Below, piece by piece: positions 1-11,863 of a DNA stretch of 64,000 nucleotides (within the stretch, counting starts at the first letter, position 1; every line of letters begins with the position of its first letter). A program made the position numbers and the translations under genes. The notes beneath the pieces were generated by a model. That model was not told the origin of the DNA and made no database searches. It saw only the letters and a list, made by a program, of their open reading frames with translations. Origin of the DNA: Ceratorhiza oryzae-sativae (Eukaryota > Basidiomycota > Agaricomycetes > Cantharellales > Ceratobasidiaceae); contig JARWMV010000232.1 in assembly GCA_030998015.1 (NCBI GenBank), positions 806,001 through 870,000 of the forward strand, in the 5' to 3' direction.

Positions 1-53
1 CATCTACCTCGGCCCACTCACGACTTCGATCCATTCTACAACACACATCCACC

Positions 54-2151
54 ATGGCCGCCCCAGTGTGAGTCATCGCGTCTGTTGTCGGTGCTTTCGA
101 TCCATTTACTCACGCGTCCATCGACAGTGGTGATATTGGTCTCATCGGTTTGGCCGTCATGGTATGTCATCGCCAGCCTCGGGCGATCACTGCGCGTCCG
201 ACTCGATTGCTGATCTACGCCGCCTACTCAGGGTCAAAACTTGATCCTGAACATGAACGACAAGGGCTTTACCGTTGTCGCCTACAACCGCACGACCGAA
301 AAGGTCACTCATTTCTTGGAAAACGAGGCCAAGGGTAATTGTGTCTCCTGCATGTGCGGTCGATGGATGGCTCATCAGTAAACGCGCATCCAGGCACTAA
401 CATTGTCGGCGCTTTCTCGATCGAGGAGCTAGTCGCCAAGCTCAAGCGCCCACGCAAGATTGTCCTCCTCGTCAAGGCCGGTGCTGCCGTCGATGCCTTT
501 ATCGGGCAGCTCACCCCTCACCTTGAGCCGGGTGATATTATCATCGACGGTGGTAACTCTTACTACCCCGATTCCATCCGCCGCACCAAGGAGCTCGAGG
601 AAAAGGGGCTGCTCTTTGTTGGCTCTGGTGTCTCTGGTGGAGAGGAAGGCGCTCGGTAAGCGCATACACTCTTCGGCATTCTAGCAAAACTTAGTTACTC
701 GTTTGTTCAGCAACGGCCCGAGTTTGATGCCCGGTGGCAACGAAGCTGCCTGGCCTGCGATCAAGGAGATCTTCCAAAAAACCGCTGCCCAGGTTGGCAA
801 CGACCCGTGCTGCGACTGGATGGGCCCCAGCGGCTCTGGCCACTACGTCAAGATGGTCCACAACGGTGGGTATTAACGATGTTTCATTTGGCGATATTTA
901 ATCATAGTTTATCAGGTATCGAGTATGGTGACATGCAACTGATTGCCGAGGCCTATGATATCCTCAAGCGTGGTCTTGGTCTTCACGAGGACGAGATCGC
1001 CGGTATTTTCGAAAAGTGGAACAAGGGTGTCCTCGACTCGTTCCTCATTGAGATCACCACAAACGTGCTCAAGTACAAGGTACGATCCTCACCATATGAG
1101 CAATAACAATTGCTAACCCATGTTTCAGGATAGCGATGGTGAGCCAATGGTCACCAAGATCATGGACAAGGCTGGTCAAAAGGGTACCGGAAAGTGGACT
1201 GCTATTGCTGCCCTCGACGCTGGCACTCCTGGTAAGCTAAATGCGAGTGCATTAAACCTACCTTCTCATTTGGTATTCTAGTCACTCTTATTGGTGAGGC
1301 TGTCTTTGCCCGATGCCTGTCTGCCATCAAGGAGGAGCGCACCCGTGCCTCGAAGGTTCTCGTCGGCCCTCAACGCGAAGAGTTCCGTGGCGACAAGCAA
1401 CAATTCATCGATGACCTCGAGCAAGCGCTCTATGCGAGCAAGATCATCTCGTACACCCAGGGCTTCATGCTCATGCGTGAGACTGCCAAGGAGGTGAGTG
1501 ACAATTATAGCGATCAGAAAACAATTCCTGAAAATCTTTACGTGATATAGCTCAAGTGGGACCTCAACTATGCTGGCATTGCTCGCATCTGGCGCGGTGG
1601 ATGCATCATCAAGGTAAGCTTGACTGACACCGGCTCTCACCCGATTTGAAGGCTTATAATCTGTATTCGATTTGGTAGTCTGTCTTCTTGAACGACATCA
1701 CCAAGGCATACGAGAAGAACCACGATCTCGAGTCCCTGTTGTTCGATGACTTCTTCACCAAGGCTATCCACAACGCGCAACCCGGCTGGCGACGAGTCAT
1801 CGCTCAGGCTGTCCTCTGGGGTATCCCGACCCCGGCGTTCAGCACTGCGCTCGCGTTCTACGATGGCTATCGCTCTGAGATCGTCTCGGCCAACATCCTC
1901 CAGGCGCAGGTGTGTTGATTTGCATTTCATTGTGGCGTTTTATGTATTCACATGATCGGCAGCGTGACTACTTTGGTGCCCACACCTTCCGTGTCTTGCC
2001 GGGCAAGGAAAACGACCACCTCCAGGCCGGCAAGGATATCCGTGAGTTTAATCCATTGTATTGCTCAGCATTGTTTGATTTATTTCGTTTTAAAGACATC
2101 AACTGGACCGGCCGTGGTGGAAATGTCTCTGCATCGACATACCTTGCTTGA
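54..2151 (+). CDS. GND1: 6-phosphogluconate dehydrogenase (decarboxylating)
   Basis: Third enzyme of the oxidative pentose phosphate pathway: converts 6-phosphogluconate to ribulose 5-phosphate and CO2 with NADPH production, in the cytosol as a dimer. About ten exons. Exon 1 encodes only MAAPV before an intron starting GTGAGT. The spliced N-terminus has the dinucleotide-binding stretch [20 protein letters not shown], then YNRTTEKV with the Arg/Thr that favour NADP. Further family marks are [16 protein letters not shown], the catalytic-region [32 protein letters not shown] and the C-terminal [17 protein letters not shown] before the TGA. Intron-removed length (about 490 residues) fits the family. 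The start is the first ATG in a Kozak-like context (CACCATGG). Nothing is broken. Very high certainty of family. Confidence 0.97.
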
Positions 2152-2280
2152 TTTCTCTTGCATTCGCATCTAGTGTCATTTCTATTCAGTTCGCGCCGGT
2201 GTATTGATGAAAGAAAATAAGGATGAATATTATTGTACTCAAAACAAACCAGATCTGCTGCGTAAATCATAGCATCGACG

Positions 2281-5200
2281 TCATTTCATAAACTATGACG
2301 AGCCCATTGAGTATGTGTGGTGGGCGGAATCTAGTGGAACTCACTTGTATAGCGGCACGATCCGTGACATCGCTAATCCCATCATTGGCTTCTGCCTCTG
2401 TATCGCTGATAAGGCTCAACTTTCGTCCGACCTTTTGAACGTGTTTCCAAAAATCCTTGTTCCGGAAGTCAGGAGACTTGCATGTTGCCTTGAATTTCCG
2501 CAGAAAACTAAGTGGCGCGTGTTAGTGATGTTCCATCATACGCATGTACCGTAAACCAACTTGTTCCATGCTTCGATCTCATCCTCCTAAACGCTCATCA
2601 ATGGTGCTGTAAAGTCGTGTTGCAGTTGCTGGAAGCTTACCTTCAGCGCCACTTCCCTTAATTCCTTCATACAGTCTAGCGCTTCCGCGTATCTTTGTGT
2701 GCTAAACGACGCATCCACGATTTCGGGTATAATCGCACACATATCTTCAACAGCCTTGGTCACTAGATCGCCTTCACTGGCAATATTCTTTTTGAAATCC
2801 GCCAGCGGTCGCGAGTTGCTAATAATTCTTCCTGGGCGGGGTGCGTCTGGGTTCGGTTTGCTTGTAGCCTTGGTTTTAGGATTAGGCGGCCCGGAAAACG
2901 AGGGTTCGGAGAAGGAAGAGGGTTGGCGGGCTTTTTGGGCGACACAGGGCGTTGTGAATGGGATGGTCCCGGTTTGTTGACTGGGGGACCAAGAATATCG
3001 TCCACATCCATGTCGATATTATCTGTTGCCTCAATAATCGGTTTCTCTACCCTTTTCTTGGGAATTTTAGGCGGAACTATGTTGGCAATGGTGAATAAAT
3101 GCAACTACTTCGACTGTAGAAGAAGGGTGTAGTTACCGGGCTTGACATCGAACACTCGGATGCACTCCGCCAATGCAGGTTTCGCACGCTTGAGTACTCG
3201 CTTTGGCGATTCCATGTACTTGGTTACCTCTGGATGGGGCGGCGGCACGGGGTCCTGTTCGAGGTCGGAAACTACCGCACCATGAAAGAGTGCTTGTTTG
3301 ATACGATGAATCGCAGGATTGAAAGATTGCGTGAGATCAAACCACTCTGTTCGGTTTCTAAACACAATTCAGTTCCCAGGTATGAACTGTTCGGAAAAGG
3401 GTGCACTAACCCGTCTTCGTCCTTGAGACCTGCATCCATAAGGTCCATGTTATCTACCCAATTGTCCATGGCGATGCTCATCTTGCTAGTAGGAATGTAG
3501 GAATGTTCTGTCAAAACCTCGCCCTTTTTGGAAACATATCGTTCCAACGAGGGAAAGCTAAACCGCCTAAGGTCCTCGGCGAAAGGGACCTACATATATA
3601 TGCTGAGTCAATCAAAATTCTGGCCTTTCATGAATGATGTGCCCACTTGAACCCACATCATGTAGTCTACCTCTCCAGGCTCGGCCTTGCATATGCCCAT
3701 CTTAGGTTCTGCATCGTCCCGAGAGACCCAGCGCACCAGTGCCATGAGACCCTTTTTGAACATCGCATGAACGATGCTCGAGAAAGCGACTTGCGCACGA
3801 GATGAACCAACATCTGCATATATGTATTGCACTTCGCTCATGCTAAAATAACGGCGGAACTATTGGTTTTCAGGTCATTGCGTGTTTGTGTAAAGCACAT
3901 TCCAGTGACTTACCGTGGATTCCGGAATGAAGCCGTGCACTTCGATACCTTTGCGAGTATGCAACCCATCAAAATGGCCTTCCTCACAGGGAACCCATGT
4001 TGACCCGTACTTGAATGCCTTGACGAGTATTTCTTTTTCAACCACTTCACCCTGGATTTCTTTATTTTCTTCTTCTTCCTCTCCCTCGCCTGCTTCGTCC
4101 AGCTCGTCGTCGTCGCCGCGTTTCTTCGCGGGTTCAGCCAGCCGAACAACGTACTCGGTCCTCCGCTTCAACTCTACATAGACCTCGCTTTTGTGAGAGG
4201 CCTGTTGTATTGGCATACGAGCCTGTGTTGGTCCGGGGTCTATCTCATGTTCCACCTCACGTTTGGCAAACTTCTTCATCGCAGCTGGCCGGACAACTGC
4301 AGTCGCCTTGCTCGTCTTGACAGCTATTTCGATGGCCTGGTTGGGCATGGTCTCTGGGTCACCAATCCGGAATATATTGTTGCTCATCGCTGACTTGGTC
4401 GGCCGAGGCTCAGGTCTTGATGTTTCGTGCAGGGCGTAGGCACACGTTCCCATTTGACCGTTGTCGACCCGGTTAATGAACTCGGTCCAGAAGTTCTCAT
4501 TCACACGCTGAAAGGGATGAAGCTCAAGTACCACATGATTGAGAGTTAGTGTGCATGCTTACCTTGACTTGGGACTTGTTAGGTTCAACGAAAGGAAAAT
4601 CTTCGTCGTCAAAATCGACACCACTGGTCCGGATTTAGATGCCGTCTAAGTGAATTCCCTTGAGACTTACACAATGGTCATGTTGATCGCGAGCTCATTA
4701 ATTTTGTCCACAGTTGCTTCCCAATCTTCGATTTGAAGAGGGGTCTCGGCATCAGTGACGAGAACCATGCGGCGTGCCCAGCTAGGCTTCCTAGCCAGGT
4801 ACTCAGATTGTGTCTGAATCGCCACAATAATCCCGTTGATGGCTGAAAGGGAATGAATGATGAATATGCGGTCACGTTGGGCATTCAGGGATACATACGA
4901 TCCCCGAAATGAGTGGACGGGGTGATGGCACGTATCTTGCCCAAGGTGGCAGGCGTCGGGTGGGCGATCGGAATGTACTCGACAATATTGCTGTATCCTT
5001 CCCCAGGGTGCTCATCCTCTACAATATTCTTCGTATCTATTTGATGGGCTAGTTTGACAATCCTTTGAACTTGTTTAGATTTGGACTAACTTTCCGTCCC
5101 AAAGAGAATGACGCCACATTGGTCGGTCTTGCGGCCGTTGTGGATCTGGCCGTGGTGTCCATGATTGAATGTAGATGAACCCAGATAGAACGTACCATTT

Positions 5201-5420
5201 CCTGAACCTTGAGCATGACATATTGCAATGCCCACTCCAGGTGGGTGACATCTTTGGTCCTCTCCTCCCCATCCTTTCCAGCTCCAGAAATACGGTCCGC
5301 ATGGTGCCCATGGATGGCGAGACGTCCACCACAAACATAGTGGCGGTATACTAATCAAACGAATTAGAGAACGCTTATATGTTTAGGCTTCATACCCACA
5401 CCCGCACGATCCGTAGGCAT
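2281..5420 (-). CDS. KU80: ATP-dependent DNA helicase II subunit 2 (Ku80)
   Basis: Subunit of the Ku70/Ku80 ring that binds double-strand DNA ends for non-homologous end joining and telomere protection. Exon 1 encodes MPTDRAG, and the next exon opens the von Willebrand A domain (ATMFVVDVSPSMGTMR). Downstream are the beta-barrel/core segments, for example VAFSSIVHAMFKKGLMALVRWVSRDD and PFAEDLRRFSFPSLERYVSKKGE (read in short pieces across exons), and NPAIHRIKQALFHGA. An acidic insert rich in Glu/Asp lies near 4050-4110. The C-terminus carries a Ku-PK-binding type helical domain (FKKNIASEGDLVTKAVEDM, then REVALK, EAWNNFLRKFK). By eye the last intron joins ...RAAIQ to FMK and a stop at 2281; if that intron is retained the stop falls about 15 bp further downstream, near 2267. 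Divergent from the Brl1 gene. Confidence 0.93.
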
Positions 5421-5735
5421 GTTGTGGTCAAGTTACAAGAGTGCGGGCGCGTTGACTGATGCGCGTGCTGTGCCAAATATTTAGGCTTGAGACCTGAAAG
5501 CCGGAATGTCATGTGACCAGTAGCGCGCCTCGCTCTTGACCCGACCCCTATTTTCGTTGCGCTCGCCGTGTTATGATGCGCCATCAGAGAGGAACCGAGG
5601 CTCCCATGGACTTTGCTTGGGAGAAAAATGACAGAGATGTATATGCTCAAAATAGTCCATTTCGGGCGGCGTCGGGTTGGGGCTCAGGTTCGTTCATGTG
5701 TCGATGTTTCGCTTTACCCACAGCTGCTGAGATGA
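5421..5735. promoter_or_regulatory. Shared upstream region of KU80 and BRL1
   Basis: About 315 bp between the two divergent start codons. It must contain both promoters unless Brl1 starts at a later exon. No clear TATA box or repeated operator was seen. Weak call based on gene orientation only. Confidence 0.4.
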
Positions 5736-7000
5736 ATGAACTATAGGCCCGCGGCCTGCATCTACGTCGCCAAGCTTCCCCACCCCGCAGCATCAGGCTG
5801 GCCCGTCGTCCTATCCGGAGGGTTTCTTGGGGCTCCGGTGCAGAGCAATTGGAACCCGAGGGTACGTCTGGCTGTCGCAAGATGTTTTGCGCATCGAGTT
5901 GATCAAATGTCTACCAAAGACAGACTCGATGCCAGCTCCAGAAATCCCGGACATAAGTATGGACAGCATTGACCACGAGCTCTCCCCTGCTAAACCGACA
6001 GCACGCCCCGCTAGCCCACCCGAAGCTCGGGTGCACCATTCAAGCTCGGAGTCGGAGGTCGGACCTTTGGTACCTGTTTATCAGCGCAACTCCCGAAAAC
6101 CATCCAACACTGTAAAACGACGTTCGCGTAGGCCGCAAGTGTTCCCGTTGGAGAAGAGTCGACCGATGACGATACGGAAGCAGACACGTATCGTGGCCCA
6201 ATGTCACTCGCGAATCATTACACCATGCACGTCAACGCACCCAACTCTGCGCCTCCGCCTGTTTCTCCGTTTGCCCCTCATTTGCTTCTTGGATATGTGA
6301 GGGTCTTCTTCAACTCTGTCCTAGTTCTCGGTTTCTTGTATATTATCATCATGGTAGTTGTCACCGTCCGGCGAGACATACAGGAGAAAGTGGAAACTTA
6401 CACGGGTGGTCAGTCCCAGTTCTTCCTTGTTGAATTTTTTGGGATCTCACGGATTCTCATATCCAACAGCAAATGCTGCTGAGATTCAGCACTGTGCCAG
6501 CCAATATGCGGAAAACAATTGTGGGGATGAGCGCACAGTTCCTCGTATGAGAGAATTCTGTGAAGAGTGGAGGCAGTGCATGCGGCGGGATGCGAGTGTG
6601 GTCGGGCGAGCTCGAGTAGCGGCGGAAACATTGGCAGAAGTCGTAAATGGGTTCGTGGAGCCCATCACCTGGAAAACACTGGTACGTGCTCCAGCCCTCA
6701 AACAATTTACCTTCAAAGCACCAATATTTCGTGTTGCAGGGTTTTAGCGTATCTACGCTTCTCCTTCTTGTCATGGCGCTCAACGCGTCGGCCTCATTCA
6801 TACGGCCTCAGGTGCCGGTTGAGCCTCAGCCGCAACATATGGGGCCAGTTCCATACAGCTACCCTCCACCGTATGCGGTGATGCCACCCGAGTGGGGTAG
6901 GATCCGAGGCGAAGGACAAGAGGATGTAGGATCGAGGATGATTCGAGCGAGTTCAGAAGTGCCAGCGCGCGGGGAACGGAGCAGGAGCGTTCGTCGATGA
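5736..7000 (+). CDS. BRL1: Brl1/Brr6-family nuclear envelope protein
   Basis: Integral protein of the nuclear envelope/ER needed for nuclear pore complex assembly and membrane lipid balance. The C-terminal half is diagnostic: a first membrane helix (VFFNSVLVLGFLYIIIMVVV), a lumenal segment with four conserved cysteines (HCASQ..NNCGDE..REFCEEWRQCM) characteristic of the Brr6-like disulphide domain, and a second membrane helix (STLLLLVMALNASASF). The N-terminal third is Ser/Pro-rich and disordered. Exon joins by eye: 5736 exon ending at a GTACGT donor near 5861 joins in phase to TDSMPAPEIP; a second intron joins SEVGPL to AASVPVGEES near 6070-6132. The first exon is the least certain part; MPAPEIP at 5932 is an alternative start. 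The tail after helix 2 is Pro/Arg-rich and ends SRSVRR. Confidence 0.82.
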
Positions 7001-7278
7001 ATAAATGGCTGCCGAAATAGCAGTACAATTCATTTAAACATTGTGTTTTCTTCTGCTTGTATTGGTCTATCTAGCACGCTATCGAGCAAACGTATCATAG
7101 AATGGGCTAGAAATCACTAACATATGCTAGAATTTCGAGATTTAATACGCGACACGTTATGTAATCGTGGCTCTGAGCCCTGGCCGCGTCTCCCTCCCCA
7201 CCACGCTGCTTAAATTCTGCGTCGTCGATTTGCCCCTTCCTTCTATTACTACACTACAAATCTTAGATAAATCAATCA

Positions 7279-8676
7279 ATGTCTGACGATTTTGAGACGC
7301 TCCCTCCGACTCTGCAAAACGTTCTCGACCAAACAACCCTCAAATGGATCTTTTGTGGTCAGTCCTCACCTAACCGGTAGTTTTTATGGCACTTTATTGA
7401 GACATAGATACGATATAGGTGGAAAGGGTGGCGTCGGTATGTATAATAGGAAAGAGATAAGTACAATACCCACGTATCATTGACGTAGGAAAGACAACGA
7501 CGAGTTGTTCGCTGGCAATTCAGCTAGCCGCAGTCAGGGACTCGGTGCTCCTCATTGTAAGCCGCGCACCATACATTGCAATATAGCGTACTGAGCCCAC
7601 CTGTTGGTTGTATGCTAGTCCACTGATCCGGCGCATAACTTGTCGGACGCGTTTGGGCAAAAGTTCTCAAAGGAAGCCACCAAAGTCAATGGCTTTAACA
7701 ACCTTTTCGCCATGGAGCTTGACCCAACAAGTTCTATCCAAGAAATGATCGAGCAATGTACGTGGTTTCTTTATCGACTTTTTCTGTTTACGAGACTTAT
7801 TTGGGGATTTTACGTGTAGCGGATAACCAGGGTGCCATGGGATCCATGATGCAAGATTTGGCGTTTGCAATCCCAGGTGTAGATGAGGCAATGGGTTTCG
7901 CTGAGATTATGAAGTAAGTCCGCGTGTGTCTGTCATCTCCTCTCGTTTATCGGTTGTTCCTTATAGACACGTTAAATCTATGGAATACTCTGTCATCGTC
8001 TTTGACACAGCCCCGACCGGCCACACCCTCCGCTTCCTCTCGTTCCCATCTGTCCTTGAGAAGGCTTTGGGCAAGATTTCATCCCTCTCAGGCAGATTTG
8101 GACCTATGCTTCAGCAGGTCTCGGCTATGATGGGTGGTCCGGGCGGAGGGCAGCAAGAGGATATGTTTGCCAAGTTGGACGGGATGAAAGCGATTATCAC
8201 CGAGGTTAATCAACAGTTTAAAGATCCTGTAAGTTGATAAATCTGTTGTGGCTTTGGTCGATAAATGACGTAGGTATACTCGAAAATGCAGACAAAAACG
8301 ACTTTTGTTTGCGTTTGCATTTCGGAATTCTTGTCCTTGTATGAGACAGAACGTCTCGTGCAAGAGTTGACAACATACGAGATTGATACACACAACATTG
8401 TCGTGAACCAGCTTCTGTTCCCGAAGAAATGTACGTGTTTTTACAGGGATAGTGTGGCGGTCTTCCTAATCCCTCGCTTTACTTGCAGCTTCCGACTGCG
8501 AGCATTGCAATGTGCGATACAAGATGCAGCAAAAGTATCTCGCCGAGGCACACGAGCTTTACGACGAATTTTTCCACATTGTCACGCTGCCGCTCCTCAC
8601 CGAGGAAGTTCGAGGGCCAGAGAAGCTCAAAGCGTTCTCCAAGATGCTGGTAGAGCCCTATGTACCTATTCAGTAG
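7279..8676 (+). CDS. GET3: Get3 / TRC40 ATPase for tail-anchored protein targeting
   Basis: Cytosolic homodimeric ATPase that carries newly made tail-anchored membrane proteins to the ER Get1/Get2 receptor (ArsA family). The protein starts [18 protein letters not shown]. It shows the deviant Walker A P-loop GGKGGVGKTT with the signature Lys, split by an intron after GGKGGVG; the switch I region [16 protein letters not shown]; the A-loop/switch II segment [10 protein letters not shown]; and the zinc-binding CxxC pair ([10 protein letters not shown]) that holds the dimer together and distinguishes Get3 from bacterial ArsA. A Met-rich client-binding segment ([11 protein letters not shown]...DMFAKLDGM) is also present. 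It ends ...LVEPYVPIQ at a TAG. At least seven short introns; length near 325 residues fits the family. Confidence 0.96.
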
Positions 8677-9944
8677 ACCTCGGTTATGTAGTATTTAGGG
8701 GATTTTCTGTGTTCTTGTGCATAATAGAAGATGGGTTGGAAGCTGAGATTATCGCGTGTTTGTCAGTCGTCGGAATTGGATTGTTGATTTCAAACACACG
8801 CCAAAATTCATTGACAAATGCAACCTTGGGCTTCTTGAAAGGCTATTCTCTATGTAGGTATTCCTAGAGTGTGAGGCGGAGCATCCTATGTGCAATTATC
8901 CATAAGACCCAACTGCCTCTGAAGAGACCAGAGCTGCCAAGCATAGAAACAAAAAAACCCACGAGCTAGCTGGGGCTGCGCCCTCGATAGGGGGTATGAC
9001 CCGCATTTATGAAGCAAATGTTTTCGTTTCTCTCCTGGGGGCGAACAAGGTATTATGCTCAAATCCAGCGCTCTTGCGGTTAAAGGCGTCGAGTCTGCTC
9101 CAATTCGTCGCATACACCCACTTGCTTTTGTTGCGAATAACCTTTGGACTCACAGGACGCGTATACCCTAACGGATCGTTCGCGGACCCTGTGAAGGCTC
9201 CTTTGCGCCCTGCACACAGAACGAGAATCGAAGGATCCAGCAATCGACCCCAAACGATTGCACCTCGGTGGCGTGCAGGGTCAGATCGCTCAAAGGTATG
9301 ATATCCTCCGGCCTTTGCGCAAGGATTCAAGACGGAAACAATCAACCTGCCCAGCGCGGGAACAGAACTCCCGCGAATGTCCAAATGGGTGCAAACTGAT
9401 CGACAGGCTGGGCGAGACCAGGTGCTCACCACCCCGTTGGTACCGCATCTTGTGGCCGCCAGGTTGCGCGGGGGCGAGTCTCCGACGCTATCCACGGCCT
9501 TGTGCCCGCACGAACAATTGAGGAAGGGGATATGAACCGGGTACGCAAATGCTGGCTTGGGAAAATCCTCGGACCACCGCGTAGCTTTGGCTGTCCTCCC
9601 CGGATCGGCTTCGGTTCGGTATGTCATTTTGGGGCTCCCCAGTGCGCCGTGACACCTCATGACTCGCGATGCATGTGCGACAGGAGGCCGAGCTATCATC
9701 GGGCTAGCATCAACGATCGGCTCTCCGCAAATCGCGCTCTCAACATCGCATCGCTGAGGTGTTTAAGCAAAGGCAGTCCATTGCAACAATCCTAGTATGA
9801 TACACATTTAACGCACTAACCTAACCAGTAATGACCACGGTCTACCAGGTCAAGCTACACACAGAAAACGAAAAAGAACGAAACACATGCGGAATGAGCT
9901 ACAGAAAAATGAAGTGCAATCAGAAAGTACAGCAGGGAGTCTAG
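8677..9944. other. Gap between GET3 and the AP-1 gene
   Basis: About 1.27 kb without a recognisable gene except for the open frame at 9007-9699 described separately. The GC content around 9100-9650 looks higher than in the flanking DNA. I see no terminal repeats, target-site duplications or tRNA that would mark a transposon. Confidence 0.4.
9007..9699 (-). CDS. Uncharacterised 230-residue intronless open frame
   Basis: An uninterrupted ATG-to-stop frame of 230 codons in a region otherwise without genes, in a genome where exons are usually broken every 100-300 bp. I do not recognise any domain. The predicted protein is basic, contains scattered Cys and His (for example FLNCSCGHKA, ACRSVCTHLD), has no signal peptide or membrane helix, and ends FAPRRETKTFAS. 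It could be a real orphan gene, a fragment of a repeat, or a chance frame in GC-rich DNA. Codon use and conservation could not be tested here. Confidence 0.25.
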   Translation of the reverse strand: MIARPPVAHASRVMRCHGALGSPKMTYRTEADPGRTAKATRWSEDFPKPAFAYPVHIPFLNCSCGHKAVDSVGDSPPRNLAATRCGTNGVVSTWSRPACRSVCTHLDIRGSSVPALGRLIVSVLNPCAKAGGYHTFERSDPARHRGAIVWGRLLDPSILVLCAGRKGAFTGSANDPLGYTRPVSPKVIRNKSKWVYATNWSRLDAFNRKSAGFEHNTLFAPRRETKTFAS

Positions 9945-11863
9945 TTAGGCGGGAGGCCCGTTTGCCATATCTTTCGCTATGCGCATCATCGACGCCTTCA
10001 TTCGCGTCTTGAGTTCGCTGCATTGTGCTTTGTCGAAGAGTTCTGTACATAGATGGTCCATCTCGTACTCCTTCATTTCTGATTAGTTTTCATCGAGTGA
10101 TCAGTGTGCTCGACAGACGAACCTTGAGCGAGTTGGATGCCTTAAATTGCTCCCATTCTTTATCGACTTGCTCCTTGTCTGGTATTTCTGGTGGCGGGCC
10201 GAACGTAGACTGTTGGGTAGCACTTTGCTTGACCATGTCAATAATTTCATTTCGTGATTTCGGACAGCGCATCCAGTCGTGAGCAGAGGGTGCCTTAATC
10301 GAGCATTCTACACGAGCCGACTCTCCAACACTCGGTAACCCGTCGATGATCATAGGCTTGGGGGTTGGTGTCGGGGGGGCAGTGGATTGAGGAGCGGGCA
10401 CACCGCTGGCCGGGCTGCCGACGTTACCGTACGAGTTAGTACCCTCGAGCGCGCCGAGCTGGCCGCCGAATAGATCGTCGAAATCGCTGCCGAGGCCAAA
10501 TGCACCCAGGTCGGTGCTGCCAAGAGACATGTCCATGCCAAAGTCTAAGCCAAACTCTGCACCAATGTTAGATGGGTTAAGCGTGTTGAAGTCGCCGAGA
10601 GGAACGCCAAAGCTATAAGCCGATGGGTCCCGGTATGACGTAAATAGAGAGTTTTGATTAAATGCGGTATGGTTGATCGTAGACGGACCGGCTCCAGGCG
10701 ACGACATGGAGAGAGCGGGAGTCGCGGGGGTGGGCCGTGCGGATGGGGCAAACGAGGTAAAGCCGGCTGAGTTGATTATGATTTTATCATGAGGCTCCGA
10801 ATGAACCGGCGTCTGGGGTGGTGGCGTTTGTTTAAAGAGCGAGTTTTGAGGACTGGTGGTGACGTATGGCGATGTTGTGGATTCAGGTGAAGCACTCGAT
10901 TTCGATGACTGGGCAGGTGACGTGAAGGAGTTAGTATCCAGGCTTGAGATCGAGGTGTTGTTGGGCGACGTGTTCTGGTTGCCTTTGGGAGCGAATTCAA
11001 ACGTGAACGCGGACTGCTTCAGCATCATGTTCTCGTTCTGAAGCCTATGGTGTCCCTTATCAGCCGGACATGAACTTGTATAAAAGGGCAATATAGCACA
11101 CCTCTTGAGCAAATCCTTGAGATTAGTATTCTCGGTTTCTGAAGTGGAAAACTTTTGCTCGAGTTCACGAATTTTGTCTTCGAGCTGCGCAGGGTTTTAG
11201 TTGGGCGCGGGCGTCAAAATGGTGATTACTAACATCCTTAACATGCTTCTCCTTACGGTCACGGAAAGCACGCTGAGCGGCTCGGTTCTGTTCTTTGCGC
11301 TTGGCCAGGCGCGTCTCATCCGAGACGGCGGCGTTGGTACCCCCACTCTTACGCCGAGCGGGGGCCTTTTTGGCGGACTCGTCTAGATAGATTAGATAAC
11401 CGTTGGTAAGCGCTCGGTTGCTGCGACGACGACAAGAGACATTCTCGAATGAAACGGGCTACCAACCTTGTGGTTGGGAGTTGACACCGTCGTCGCTATC
11501 CTTGTGTTGAACCTTGGTGCGCGGTTGTCCGTCTCGGCTGCTGTCGCGACCGGCCTTGCGTTTTGTGCCGTCACCGACCGAGTTATTCTCTTGAATGCTC
11601 GCAGGGGGGCTTGGGCTTGACTCGTCGGTGAGCGGTGGGGTGGGGCCGTCAAGCTGTGGGGGAGGTCCCATCAAGGCGGCGGGGGAGACCATGAGCGCAG
11701 TGGGGTTGTAGATGGCTTGGCTGTCGTTGGCAAGGCCGGTGCCGGTGCTCGGATGGGCCGCCTGCATCTGCTTTTCGAGCAGACGCAAAAAGTCGTCGTT
11801 GCTCATCGAGGGCAGAGCGGTCGGGGCCGAGAGATCCCAGAGGGTCTGAGCGTCAAAGGCCAT
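9945..11863 (-). CDS. AP-1-like bZIP transcription factor (Yap1/Pap1 family)
   Basis: Nuclear transcription factor of the fungal oxidative-stress and multidrug response. After an N-terminal disordered part (MAFDAQTLWDLSAPTALPSM) comes a basic region KRKEQNRAAQRAFRDRKEKH (about 11233-11320), containing the NxxAQxxFR signature of Yap/Pap1 proteins, then a leucine zipper (LEDKIRELEQKFS...LKDLLKRLQNENMML). A long Ser/Thr/Pro/Asn-rich activation region follows. Near the C-terminus are cysteines typical of a C-terminal cysteine-rich domain (ECSIK..DWMRCPKS, and DHLCTELFDKAQCSELK in the last exon), the redox switch that hides the nuclear export signal in Pap1 and Yap1. The last intron joins SNSLK to EYEMDHLC, and the stop is at 9945. 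Family assignment is strong; exact orthology to Yap1 versus Pap1 is not settled. Confidence 0.9.
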
